DNA of 13,783 bases. Source: Clostridiales bacterium (GTDB taxonomy: Bacteria; Bacillota; Clostridia; Oscillospirales; Oscillospiraceae). The notes beneath the pieces are model-generated. The model had not been told where the DNA came from. It was given only the letters and a program-made list of their open reading frames with translations, and searched no databases. The DNA lies in contig JAHZFC010000003.1 of NCBI GenBank assembly GCA_019421525.1, positions 1-13,783 on the forward strand. Reading direction: 5' to 3'. Within the stretch, counting starts at the first letter, position 1. The number at the start of each line of letters is the position of its first letter. The position numbers and the translations under genes are program-made. Shown piece after piece: positions 7,176 to 13,726 of the stretch.

Positions 7176-8012
7176 ATGGATCAAGAGATACAGAAAGCTG
7201 GTGTGACATTGAAGCGCATGATCACTGTCCTGATTTTGGTCATCCTGCTCTCTTCTTCTGTTTCGGCATCCGGCCCCGGTCTCTCCGAATACATCCTGAA
7301 GGCCACAGATGATGACGGGTATGTCTTCCGATCCACCAGCCTGGGCAATTATGTCACAGATACGATCCGTCAGGCCGCAGGCACCGACTTTGCCTTTCTC
7401 CCCTCGGACCTCATGGGGCTCAATCTCGCCGCCGGCACTGTAGACAACGCTGGGCTGGAGCTGTCACTGCCCCGGGACGAGCCAGTGTATGTTGTTTCCA
7501 TCACCGTCCCCCAGTTGCGCCAGGTCCTGGAATTGTCCTGCTCTCACTTGACATTGGATGCGACGGAGCAGATCGATGAGGCTGCTTCCGCCTGGGGCGG
7601 CTTCCTCCAGCTGTCCGGTCTGCGGGTGACCTACAATGTTCCTGCTCTGGTTGGAGCCCGGGTGTATTCTGTTATGGACATGGACCGGCAGGAGCTGGAC
7701 CTGACCGATGGAGATACCATCTACACCGCTGCTGTGCCTGCTTCCATGCTGGAGGGCAGCTATGGCTATGAGAGATATCTCTCAGCAGATGCCGCCAGGC
7801 TGTCAGTGGGCACTTTGCGACAGCTGGTGGCCCAGAGGATCGACGCTGAAGGTATTTCGCAACAGTGGGAGGATCGGCGTATCACACTGTACGGTGCCCG
7901 TGAAAACGAGATCATCGACTATTTCCCTCCCTATCTGATTCTCTTTGTCGTGGTGCTTTTCGCCGTCTTTGGCGGCTACAAATGGCGTCGGTCTGCCAAC
8001 TTCGAGCGGTGA
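7176..8012 (+). CDS. Membrane-anchored, stand-alone 5'-nucleotidase C-terminal-domain-like protein
   Basis: The 278-residue product has an N-terminal signal sequence (about residues 13-31, ending SVSA). The outside domain resembles the C-terminal, substrate-binding domain of bacterial 5'-nucleotidases (5_nucleotid_C type). The segments SLGNYVTDTIRQA at 55-67, VPQLRQVLELS at 111-121, GGFLQLSGLRVTYN at 141-154 and YTAAVPASMLEGSYGY at 183-198 follow that family's order. The N-terminal metallophosphatase domain is absent, so it should have no nucleotidase activity. The Asn/Gly-Gly/Ile-Arg loop that contacts the nucleotide is replaced by PSDLMG (76-81), and the usual late GGDGY reads EGSYGY. A C-terminal membrane helix (about 250-268) followed by KWRRSANFER anchors it with a short cytoplasmic tail. 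The start is uncertain: ATG 7176 lies almost on the predicted transcription start and has only a weak AGGA. It is followed 21 nt later by a LemA-like gene. Function unknown. Confidence 0.75.
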   Translation: MDQEIQKAGVTLKRMITVLILVILLSSSVSASGPGLSEYILKATDDDGYVFRSTSLGNYVTDTIRQAAGTDFAFLPSDLMGLNLAAGTVDNAGLELSLPRDEPVYVVSITVPQLRQVLELSCSHLTLDATEQIDEAASAWGGFLQLSGLRVTYNVPALVGARVYSVMDMDRQELDLTDGDTIYTAAVPASMLEGSYGYERYLSADAARLSVGTLRQLVAQRIDAEGISQQWEDRRITLYGARENEIIDYFPPYLILFVVVLFAVFGGYKWRRSANFER

Positions 8013-8033
8013 AAGGAAAGGAAGGTCTCCGAA

Positions 8034-8495
8034 ATGCCTGTGCTGATATCGATCCTCTTGGCCTTGGCCATCCTTATCGTAGTCTGCTTCAATACGCTGG
8101 ACAAATGGCGTTTCCGTGCTGACCGTCAATACCCCTATGTCCGGGACCTGATGGAAGAGTGGGAGGCCGTCACCATCCAACTGCTAGATCTTACAGGGGC
8201 ACAGATCCCAACTGTTCGGGTGGCTGGGCAGAAGCATCCCTGGGAGGCTGTCGCTGCGGCTAACCGTCTCGCCGCCGCCTGTCCGGCACCGGACAAGATC
8301 ACAACCACAGCCGCTCCTCTTTTGGCCCGTCAAACACAATTGGAAGAGGAGCTCGAAGTCTTTCTGGAGGTATATAACGGCCTGGTCCGCTCCTATAACA
8401 AGGCACTCCGCCGCCCTATCATCCGCCAGTTGGGTCGTCTTGTGGGATGGCAGCCCTGGGAACCGCTTCAGTTTACCCCAACTCCATCTGTTTGA
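8034..8495 (+). CDS. Small N-terminally anchored LemA-like helical protein
   Basis: This 153-residue protein has an N-terminal membrane helix at residues 2-21 and a soluble, mostly helical remainder. The later part reads QTQLEEELEVFLEVYNGLVRSYN (key positions: acidic helix 103-112, YN at 114-115, YN at 121-122), then ALRRPIIRQLGRLVGW and WEPLQF. That order (YN-x2-V-x2-YN, then a short hydrophobic stretch, then an aromatic end) resembles the C-terminal half of LemA-family proteins. The usual IPNLVE region of LemA is not recognisable and the protein is shorter than the common 180-200 residues, so this is a distant relative at best. AAGGAAGG lies 9 nt before the ATG. Spacing to the upstream gene is 21 nt, so they should share a transcript. 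Function unknown; it may form a membrane complex with its neighbour, which is also membrane-anchored. Confidence 0.6.
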   Translation: MPVLISILLALAILIVVCFNTLDKWRFRADRQYPYVRDLMEEWEAVTIQLLDLTGAQIPTVRVAGQKHPWEAVAAANRLAAACPAPDKITTTAAPLLARQTQLEEELEVFLEVYNGLVRSYNKALRRPIIRQLGRLVGWQPWEPLQFTPTPSV

Positions 8496-8595
8496 ATGTG
8501 AGTCTCAAACGCAAGTCGAAACCTTTGATGTTCTCTCTTTTCCATGGCACGCTTATTCAAGCTAACGGAACGCTTTGTGACATCGTCGATCCTAA

Positions 8596-8958
8596 ATGTA
8601 CCTGGCTCAGCCAGGTTGGCAAAACACAGATTTGTTTATCCTGGAGCATAAAAAGCATCCAGACAGTCCCCAGTTATTCCCCTCCCCCAAGACCGGAAAC
8701 ATGTATGACCCAGACACTTTCCGGCACATCCATGAGAAGATCCTGGACGCCGCCGGCATTGGACACATCCGATTCCACGATTTCAGGCACACCTTCGCCA
8801 CCCTCTCCCTGCAAAACGGGGTAGATGTAAAGACGCTATCCAATACCTTGGGCCACTACTCCGCAGGCTTCACTCTGGACACCTACACCCATGCCACTCA
8901 GCGGATGCGCCGGGAGGCGGCGGACACCATCGGCAGCAGCATCGACCAAGCGATGTAA
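8596..8958 (+). pseudogene. 3' remnant of a tyrosine integrase gene
   Basis: The open frame encodes 120 residues, of which about the last 105 (from 8641 on) match the end of a Tn916/phage-type tyrosine recombinase. Visible features are HPDSPQLFPSPKTG, the catalytic H-x-x-R in RFHDFRHTFATL, LGH in the following helix, and the nucleophile tyrosine in TLDTYTHAT. The N-terminal arm-binding and core-binding domains and the first catalytic arginine are absent. The first 15 residues of the frame do not look like integrase, and a stop codon sits directly before its first ATG, so the break is near 8640. No earlier integrase pieces were found in other frames of 8496-8640. It should be inactive. It points toward the 3' end of a tRNA gene 280 nt away, the usual home of such integrases, which suggests a decayed island or prophage. 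Confidence 0.88.
8600..8616. repeat. Small perfect hairpin upstream of the integrase break
   Basis: A 7-bp stem (8600-8606 with 8610-8616) has a 3-nt loop. It lies in the 145-nt stretch between the LemA-like gene and the point where integrase similarity begins. No T-run follows on either strand. Nothing else was recognised in 8496-8640. Confidence 0.35.
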
Positions 8959-9015
8959 ATCTAAAATAAAAGCAGGCCCGGACGGGGATCCCCGTCCGGG
9001 CCTGTGTCGTCTCAA
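8959..9015 (-). terminator. 32-bp perfect palindrome, minus-strand terminator-like
   Basis: Positions 8973-9004 form a perfect inverted repeat of 16 + 16 bp with GGATCC at its centre. Read on the minus strand the hairpin is followed by CTTTTATTTTAG, the layout of an intrinsic terminator. On the plus strand it is followed by TGTCGTCTC, which is a poor U-tract. It begins 15 nt after the integrase stop. No minus-strand gene ends here apart from the tRNA unit, which already has its own terminator. Confidence 0.7.
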
Positions 9016-9079
9016 TATTTTCGAAACACAATCCTATATTACAGACTTTTTAGCGATAGAGCGAATATTTTTCGGTCGT

Positions 9080-9103
9080 GGACGGCCTGCCGTCCCGATT
9101 TTT
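9080..9103 (+). terminator. Terminator-like hairpin, plus strand
   Basis: A 6-bp GC stem (GGACGG with CCGTCC, loop CCTG, 9080-9095) is followed by CGATTTTT. It would stop plus-strand transcripts coming from the LemA-like gene or the integrase remnant before they enter the tRNA cluster antisense. Between 9005 and 9205 I see no gene, only this hairpin. Confidence 0.45.
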
Positions 9104-9191
9104 CGTCCTGTCTGTTCCGCTCCACGCTCCCGTATGGGTCACGGTTTGGGTCAGAGGGAAAGGGCAGAAATAAACCGCTTGAAAAAGTGCT

Positions 9192-9236
9192 CAAAAACGA
9201 AGAAAAGCCGTGCAAATCACACAGATTTGCACGGCT
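9192..9236 (-). terminator. Intrinsic terminator of the tRNA operon
   Basis: A perfect 13-bp stem (9206-9218 with 9224-9236, 5-nt loop) is followed on the minus strand by TTTTCTTCGTTTTT. It starts one nucleotide after the encoded CCA of tRNA-Val, so it ends the tRNA transcript very tightly. Confidence 0.9.
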
Positions 9237-9237
9237 G

Positions 9238-9313
9238 TGGTGGAGACTACAGAACTCGAATCTGTGACCTCTTGCGTGTGAAGCAAGCGCTCTACCGGCT
9301 GAGCTAAGCCTCC
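9238..9313 (-). tRNA. tRNA-Val, anticodon CAC
   Basis: The 76-nt cloverleaf has acceptor stem GGAGGCT/AGTCTCC (one G-T pair), D-arm GCTC/GAGC, anticodon stem CTTGC/GCAAG with loop TTCACAC (anticodon CAC), T-arm ACAGA/TCTGT with loop TTCGAGT, discriminator A and encoded CCA. It is the third and last gene of the transcript, 4 nt after tRNA-Glu. Confidence 0.96.
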
Positions 9314-9317
9314 ATAT

Positions 9318-9392
9318 TGGTGACCCGTACGGGACTCGAACCCGTGTTACCGCCGTGAAAGGGCGGTGTCTTAACCGCTTGACCAACGGGCC
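9318..9392 (-). tRNA. tRNA-Glu, anticodon TTC
   Basis: The 75-nt cloverleaf has acceptor stem GGCCCGT/ACGGGTC, short D-stem GTC/GAC, anticodon stem CCGCC/GGCGG with loop CTTTCAC (anticodon TTC), T-stem CGGGT.../...CCCG with TTCGAGT, discriminator A and encoded CCA. It is the middle gene of the Met-Glu-Val transcript. Confidence 0.96.
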
Positions 9393-9422
9393 ATATGCCC
9401 AGGGCGGGCGGAATCGAGGGGT

Positions 9423-9454
9423 CCCGAAGGGGCGGCCATTGCCGCCTCTTCGGG
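9423..9454 (-). other. Spacer hairpin between tRNA-Met and tRNA-Glu
   Basis: Two stacked stems, 7 bp (9423-9429 with 9448-9454) and 6 bp (9431-9436 with 9441-9446), are separated by one mismatch and closed by a 4-nt loop. The hairpin directly abuts the CCA end of tRNA-Met. No T-run follows on the minus strand, so a processing or spacer role is more likely than termination. Confidence 0.55.
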
Positions 9455-9531
9455 TGGTAGCGGCAATGTGATTCGAACACATGACACTACGGGTATGAAC
9501 CGTATGCTCTAGCCAACTGAGCTATGCCGCC
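9455..9531 (-). tRNA. tRNA-Met (elongator type), anticodon CAT
   Basis: The 77-nt cloverleaf has acceptor GGCGGCA/TGCCGCT, D-arm GCTC/GAGC, anticodon stem TACGG/CCGTA with loop TTCATAC (anticodon CAT), T-stem ATGTG/CACAT, discriminator A and encoded CCA. Position 1-72 can pair (G-T), unlike the unpaired C1-A72 of initiator tRNA, so elongator Met is preferred. An Ile tRNA with modified CAT anticodon is less likely but not excluded. Confidence 0.93.
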
Positions 9532-9559
9532 ATAGGGTGGCCCCGACAGGGCAAGAGTT

Positions 9560-9588
9560 AGTATACCCGATTACACGGCGTTTGTCAA
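9560..9588 (-). promoter_or_regulatory. Consensus sigma-A promoter of the tRNA operon
   Basis: Read on the minus strand it is TTGACA (9588-9583), a 17-nt spacer, then TATACT (9565-9560), a near-perfect promoter. Transcription would start near 9553, about 22 nt before the 5' end of tRNA-Met. Confidence 0.9.
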
Positions 9589-9646
9589 CAACTTTTTTGC
9601 AAGATCCGCTTTTTTTCAAGCGGGCCACGGACAACACCGAGGAAAC

Positions 9647-9677
9647 CGTCCCGGCCCGGGATTTCCAGGCCGGGACG
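9647..9677 (-). terminator. Possible weak terminator after the transketolase genes
   Basis: A perfect 10-bp GC-rich stem (9647-9656 with 9668-9677, 11-nt loop) begins 7 nt past the stop of the transketolase C-terminal gene. On the minus strand it is followed only by GTTTCC, so the U-tract is poor. It may attenuate or need help to terminate. Confidence 0.5.
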
Positions 9678-9683
9678 ACACCC

Positions 9684-10628
9684 TTATTTTTTCAGGGCCA
9701 GGGCCTGGCGCACCGCCTGGACGATGCCGTCGGCGGTGAGGCCATAGGCGGCCAGGACCTTCTTGGCCGCGCCGGACCGGCCGAACTCGTCCTTCACCCC
9801 GTGGCGCACCACCGGCACGGGGCAGCCAGCCGCCACGCACTCGCACACCGCCGAGCCCAGGCCGCCGATGATGTTGGCCTCCTCGCTGGTGACGATGGCA
9901 CCGGTCTCCCGGGCTGCCTTGAGCACGATCTCCTCATCCAGAGGCTTGATAGTGTGCATATCGATGACCCGCACGCTCACACCCTCCGCCTTCAGCGCGT
10001 CGGATGCCTTCACCGCCTCCTGCACCATCATGCCGGCGGCGATCACCGTCACATCGGTGCCCTCACGGAGCTGGCAGCCGCGGCCCAGCTGGAACGTATA
10101 GCCGGGGACCTCGTCAGTCACCGAATCCACCGCCAGGCGGCCCAGGCGCATATAGGCCGGGCCCTCATAGTCCAGCAGGGCCTTCACCGCCAGACGCATC
10201 TCCGGGCCGTCGCAGGGGGACACCACCATCATCCCCGGGATGGCCCGCATAATGGCATAGTCCTCGATACACTGATGGGTGGCACCGTCCTCCCCCACGG
10301 ACAGGCCGCCGTGGGAGCCGATGACCTTCACGTTGAGCCGGGGATAGGCGATGGAGTTGCGCACCTGTTCCCAGGCCCGGCCGGCGGCGAACATGGCGAA
10401 GGAGTGGATAAAGGGCTTTTTGCCGCAGGTGGCAAGGCCGGCGGCGATGCCGGCCATATTGGCCTCGGCGATGCCGATGTTGAAAAACCGCTCCGGGCAG
10501 ACGTCGGCAAACTTCTTGCTCATGGTGGAGCCGGACAGGTCGGCGTCCAGCACCACCAGCTCGGGGCAGTCCTTGGCCAGGGCGGCCAGGGCCTCGCCAT
10601 AGGCGGCGCGGGTGGCGATGTTCTCCAT
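9684..10628 (-). CDS. Transketolase, C-terminal subunit
   Basis: This 314-residue protein carries the pyrimidine-binding (PYR) and C-terminal domains of a split transketolase, which moves two-carbon units between sugar phosphates in the non-oxidative pentose phosphate pathway. The glutamate that activates thiamine diphosphate is E55 in FNIGIAEANMAG. HSFAMFAAGRAWEQVR follows at 75-90, and SHGGLSVGEDGATHQ is at 105-119, with H118. The C-terminal domain contains EGTDVTVIAAG and VRVIDMHTIKPLDEE. I chose the ATG at 10628 because TGGAGGTGCAG lies just upstream within the end of the N-subunit gene. A longer frame reaching 10685 would add 19 residues unlike the family. The start is 1 nt after the stop of the N-subunit gene, so the two halves are coupled and should be made in equal amounts. 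Confidence 0.96.
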   Translation of the reverse strand: MENIATRAAYGEALAALAKDCPELVVLDADLSGSTMSKKFADVCPERFFNIGIAEANMAGIAAGLATCGKKPFIHSFAMFAAGRAWEQVRNSIAYPRLNVKVIGSHGGLSVGEDGATHQCIEDYAIMRAIPGMMVVSPCDGPEMRLAVKALLDYEGPAYMRLGRLAVDSVTDEVPGYTFQLGRGCQLREGTDVTVIAAGMMVQEAVKASDALKAEGVSVRVIDMHTIKPLDEEIVLKAARETGAIVTSEEANIIGGLGSAVCECVAAGCPVPVVRHGVKDEFGRSGAAKKVLAAYGLTADGIVQAVRQALALKK

Positions 10629-10629
10629 A

Positions 10630-11466
10630 TTACTGCACCTCCAGTTCGGCGATCTTGGCGGACAACTCCGCCCTGGCCTGCTCATACTGCTCGGCGTTGG
10701 GGGCCTTGCCGTGCCAGCCGGCGTTGTTCTCCATAAAGGACACGCCCTTGCCCTTCACCGTATGGGCCAGGATGACGGTGGGCTGGCCCTTGACGGCCTT
10801 GGCCGCCTCGAAGGCCGCCTCGATGGCCTGGTAGTCGTGGCCGTCACAGCTGATGACGTGCCAGCCGAAGGCCTCCCACTTTTTGTCCAGGGGCTCGGAG
10901 GGCATCACGTCGGCGGTGGCGCCGTCGATCTGCAGGCCGTTGACGTCCACCACGGCGCACAGGTCATCCAGCTTGAACTTGGCCGCCGACATGGCGGCCT
11001 CCCACACCTGGCCCTCCTCGATCTCCCCGTCACCCAGCAGGGTGTAGACCCGGTAATCCTTCCCGTCCAGCTTGCCCGCCAGGGCCATGCCCACGGCGGC
11101 GGAAATGCCCTGGCCCAAACTTCCGGTGGACATGTCCACCCCTTTCACATGGTGCATCTCCGCATGGCCCGACATGTGGCCGTCGATGGAGCGGAACTGC
11201 TTGAGCTCCTCCACCGGGAAATAGCCCCGCAGGGCCAGGGTGGGGTACAGGGCGGGGGTGCAGTGCCCCTTGCTGAGCACGAACCGGTCCCGGTCCGGGT
11301 CGGCGGGGGCGGCGGGGTCGATGCGCATCACATCCTGGTACAGCACCGTGAGCACGTCCATGGCGGAGAAGGAGCCGCCCAGATGCCCCGAAGCGGCGCC
11401 GTACACCATGTCCAGGCCCAGCAGCCGCGCCTTGGCGGCGGTGAGGGCGAGCTGTTTGGTGTCCAT
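10630..11466 (-). CDS. Transketolase, N-terminal subunit
   Basis: This 278-residue protein is the thiamine-diphosphate pyrophosphate-binding half of a split transketolase. Typical residues are GHLGG at 27-31, SKGH with H68, DGHMSGH at 95-101, GSLGQG at 115-120, and the cofactor/metal motif starting at GDGE (145-148) and ending with the DxN of VVDVNGLQIDG (D174, N176). It forms the active enzyme with the C-terminal subunit encoded next door; each active site needs both. The ATG at 11466 is preceded by AAAGGA at about 10 nt. Split transketolases of about 280 plus 310 residues are common in Firmicutes and archaea. A promoter lies about 45 nt upstream. The sequence is intact. Confidence 0.96.
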   Translation of the reverse strand: MDTKQLALTAAKARLLGLDMVYGAASGHLGGSFSAMDVLTVLYQDVMRIDPAAPADPDRDRFVLSKGHCTPALYPTLALRGYFPVEELKQFRSIDGHMSGHAEMHHVKGVDMSTGSLGQGISAAVGMALAGKLDGKDYRVYTLLGDGEIEEGQVWEAAMSAAKFKLDDLCAVVDVNGLQIDGATADVMPSEPLDKKWEAFGWHVISCDGHDYQAIEAAFEAAKAVKGQPTVILAHTVKGKGVSFMENNAGWHGKAPNAEQYEQARAELSAKIAELEVQ

Positions 11467-11510
11467 TTATCAACATTCCTTTCTATCGCTATCCGGTGAG
11501 ATCTCCCTCT

Positions 11511-11539
11511 ATTGTATCCAAAGACGACACGCTTTGCAA
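11511..11539 (-). promoter_or_regulatory. Sigma-A-type promoter of the split transketolase operon
   Basis: On the minus strand it is TTGCAA (11539-11534), a 17-nt spacer and TACAAT (11516-11511), with transcription starting near 11504. It begins 9 bp after the stop of the upstream LtaS-like gene. No terminator hairpin is visible between that gene and this promoter, so read-through may add to transketolase expression. Confidence 0.75.
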
Positions 11540-11547
11540 TGGGCAAT

Positions 11548-13503
11548 TCACCCGATCTGCTGCGTCACATACTGCCTGCCGTAGATCGTATCATTGAGCA
11601 GGTCGGCCAGCAGGTCCAGCCCCAGGGCGCCCTGCCCCTCGCTGGGGCGCAGGGCGGACAGGGTGCCGTCCCGGCCCAGGTGGTATTCCGTGGTGTCGCA
11701 CAGCCGGGTCTCAGACAGCTGGGACAGGAAGCGCCAATACAGCGGCTTTTCCACCCCCGCCAGGTCCAGCAGGATGGTGCCCAGGTAGTTGCAGCTGGTG
11801 TCCATGGTGGAGCCGGGCTGGCCGGGCAGCAGCTCCGGGTCGTTGGCCCAGATGAGATAGTCGGTGGAATACAGTTCAGAGAGCTGCTCCACGCTCCATT
11901 CGCTCCGGGCGGCGGACACCATGCCCAGCTCGGAGTAGACGGTCCCTCCGTCTGTCAGCCCCAGGCCGGGGCGATGGTCGCCGTAAAAGGCGATGATGGT
12001 GGGCTCGTCCACGGTCCGGAAGTAGTCCACCAGCTTGCCCAGAGCGGCGCTGGCGTTGGAGATGCCCTGGGACAGGTGCAGCAGGTCATTGGCCGCCTCC
12101 CCGGTGAGGCTGGACTGGGGGTCCACGGTCAGCTCGTCCTCGGCGTACTTGTCCACATAGGTGCTGTGGTTCTCCATGGAGATGCCATAGAGGAACACCG
12201 GGCCGTCGGTCTGGGCGGTCTTCTGCTCGTACAGGGCGATGAGGGCGTCGCTCATCAGGTCGTCGGAGTAGTAGCTGCCCTCGATGCGGCTGTTCATATA
12301 GGTCCAGTAGTCGTCCGCCTGGGCGGCGGGGGCATAGAACTCGGCCAAGTCCTCACTGAAGAACAGGTCGTCAAAGCCCAGCTGGGTGAAGAAGCCGGTG
12401 CGGTGGTAGATGGTGTCGTTGAACATGTGGAGCATCCCGGTATAATACCCCGCGTCCCCCAGCAGGGACACCACCGAGGGCAGCCGGGAGAACACATCGG
12501 GGTCCCAGCTGTACAGATCCTCCCCGGACAGCACCCCGGTATTCATGCCGGTGAAGATCTCCAGCTCGATGTTGCAGGTGCCGTAGCCCAGGCTGCGGGT
12601 ATGGAAGGTGCCGGAGACCCCTTCCTCCTGGAGGGCGTGGAAATCGGCCACCGGGTCCTCGTCAAAGGTCACCCCGGGCAGGGTTGTGATGTCAAAGAAG
12701 GACTCGGACAAGATCAGGATGATATTGGGCTGCTGGGCGCCGGAGGAGGCCGACTGCCCGGCGGCATACTCCTCCACCTGGGTGACCACGTCCTCCATAT
12801 GCTCCTGGGAGTAGTCCTCCCCCAGGTCCCGGTTGGTCTGCTGGAACAGGCTGCGCCACAGCCCCAGGATGGGCCCGCCGCAGGCCTCGTTCACCGCCGT
12901 CTGGGACAGGGCCCGGTCCATCCCCACGCCCAGGGGGGTGTACACCAGCCGGTCCGCCCCCAGCCAGAACACCAGGGCAAAGACCAGGGCGCCCCCCGCC
13001 GCCCCCACCAGGGACCAGCGCCACTTGGTGCGCAGGGGCTTGGAGAAAAACCACACCACGGCCAGCCAGACCACCACCGCCGCCACCGCTAAAATGCTGT
13101 TCCGGCCAAAGGTGATGGCGCTGGCGTTGAGGGAGGCGATATCCCCCACCTGGCCGATGAGGGAGAAGTCCCCCAGGGACAGGGGGACCGAGGTGATGAG
13201 CACCTTAAAATAGTTGACAAAGGTGAGCAGCACCGACGCCAGGGCGGCGATGAGGCTGCCGGCAAACAGGCTGTGGGCCAGCAGGGTGAGCACAGCGCAG
13301 GCCAGGGCCAAAAACAGGGCGGTGAGCCACAGGCTTCCCTCGGCCAGGGAGGCGAGGGTCTGGCGCAGGCTCTGGCTGTCGATGAGGCGGCAGGCCAGGG
13401 CCAGCCCCAGCCCGGTGAGCAGGCAGCCGGCCAGGGTCAGCAGCCAGCGCCAGAGGGCGGGCAGCTGGAGTCTGTCCCGAAAGGAAAAGAATTTGCCACG
13501 CAT
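11548..13503 (-). CDS. LtaS-family polyglycerol-phosphate synthase-like membrane sulfatase-fold enzyme
   Basis: The protein is 651 residues from the chosen start. It has five N-terminal membrane helices (about 20-39, 58-78, 82-100, 135-154, 165-183) and an extracellular alkaline-phosphatase/sulfatase-fold domain from about residue 258. Metal and catalytic residues seen: E267 in IILILSESFFD, nucleophile T309 in GYGTCNIELEIFTG, H446 in MENH, and D509-H510 in FYGDHRPG. This is the layout of lipoteichoic acid synthases and related glycerol-phosphate transferases, which polymerise glycerol phosphate from phosphatidylglycerol outside the membrane. The exact polymer is not predictable. I start at the ATG at 13503: AAAGGAGGT lies upstream with a rather long 12-nt spacing, and residues before it are not membrane- or family-like. 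An in-frame ATG at 13605 gives 685 residues but lacks a good Shine-Dalgarno and lies upstream of a likely -10 element. Confidence 0.9.
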   Translation of the reverse strand: MRGKFFSFRDRLQLPALWRWLLTLAGCLLTGLGLALACRLIDSQSLRQTLASLAEGSLWLTALFLALACAVLTLLAHSLFAGSLIAALASVLLTFVNYFKVLITSVPLSLGDFSLIGQVGDIASLNASAITFGRNSILAVAAVVVWLAVVWFFSKPLRTKWRWSLVGAAGGALVFALVFWLGADRLVYTPLGVGMDRALSQTAVNEACGGPILGLWRSLFQQTNRDLGEDYSQEHMEDVVTQVEEYAAGQSASSGAQQPNIILILSESFFDITTLPGVTFDEDPVADFHALQEEGVSGTFHTRSLGYGTCNIELEIFTGMNTGVLSGEDLYSWDPDVFSRLPSVVSLLGDAGYYTGMLHMFNDTIYHRTGFFTQLGFDDLFFSEDLAEFYAPAAQADDYWTYMNSRIEGSYYSDDLMSDALIALYEQKTAQTDGPVFLYGISMENHSTYVDKYAEDELTVDPQSSLTGEAANDLLHLSQGISNASAALGKLVDYFRTVDEPTIIAFYGDHRPGLGLTDGGTVYSELGMVSAARSEWSVEQLSELYSTDYLIWANDPELLPGQPGSTMDTSCNYLGTILLDLAGVEKPLYWRFLSQLSETRLCDTTEYHLGRDGTLSALRPSEGQGALGLDLLADLLNDTIYGRQYVTQQIG

Positions 13504-13567
13504 GGGAAACGGGGACCTCCTTTGGGGGATATCTATGCCGAAAAGGCGGGCAAAACGCTTGTCCTCC

Positions 13568-13576
13568 ACTATAGCA
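13568..13576 (-). promoter_or_regulatory. Possible extended -10 promoter for the LtaS-like gene
   Basis: On the minus strand TGC TATAGT (13576-13568) fits an extended -10 element, with transcription starting near 13561. No good -35 was found at the right distance. If real, it excludes the ATG at 13605 and supports the one at 13503. Confidence 0.4.
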
Positions 13577-13697
13577 TAAATTTTACACAAAATACACGAT
13601 TTCAAGAAAATTTAATAACCTGCTCCCTGCCCTCTCGGTCTCAGGCGCCTTGACCGCTGTGTCAGTCCTTATATCATGTACTAATGTCCCCCCCTCA

Positions 13698-13726
13698 TTG
13701 ACTGTTCTTCTGGGATATAGTATACT
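13698..13726 (+). promoter_or_regulatory. Strong plus-strand promoter leading out of the window
   Basis: TTGACT (13698-13703), a 17-nt spacer and TATACT (13721-13726) give a near-consensus sigma-A promoter, with transcription starting near 13733. It should serve a gene beyond the right edge, divergent from the LtaS-like gene. A second -35-like TTGACA at 13769-13774 may begin another promoter cut off by the window. Confidence 0.7.

Noticed and set aside
8447..8824. 125-codon plus-strand frame overlapping the LemA-like gene end and the integrase remnant
   Set aside because: It runs out of frame with both genes and resembles neither; the integrase frame has clear motifs.
9005..9205. Possible small RNA on the minus strand between two hairpins
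   Set aside because: I found no convincing minus-strand promoter in this stretch, so I kept it only as an option under the palindrome finding.
9039..9482. 147-codon minus-strand open frame across the tRNA genes
   Set aside because: It translates through two complete tRNA genes and their terminator, so it cannot be a real protein gene.
9537..10736. 399-codon plus-strand open frame
   Set aside because: It is antisense to the transketolase C-subunit gene and begins inside the tRNA promoter region; a shadow of GC-rich coding.
10612..11499. 295-codon plus-strand open frame
   Set aside because: Antisense to the transketolase N-subunit gene, with a composition typical of a shadow frame.
11512..13092. 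526-codon plus-strand open frame
   Set aside because: It is antisense to the LtaS-like gene, and its Gly/Gln/Val-rich translation has no recognisable domain.
13636..13656. Inverted repeat CGGTC...GACCG around AGGCGCCT upstream of the LtaS-like gene
   Set aside because: The outer arms and the inner palindrome do not share the same centre, so it is probably coincidental.
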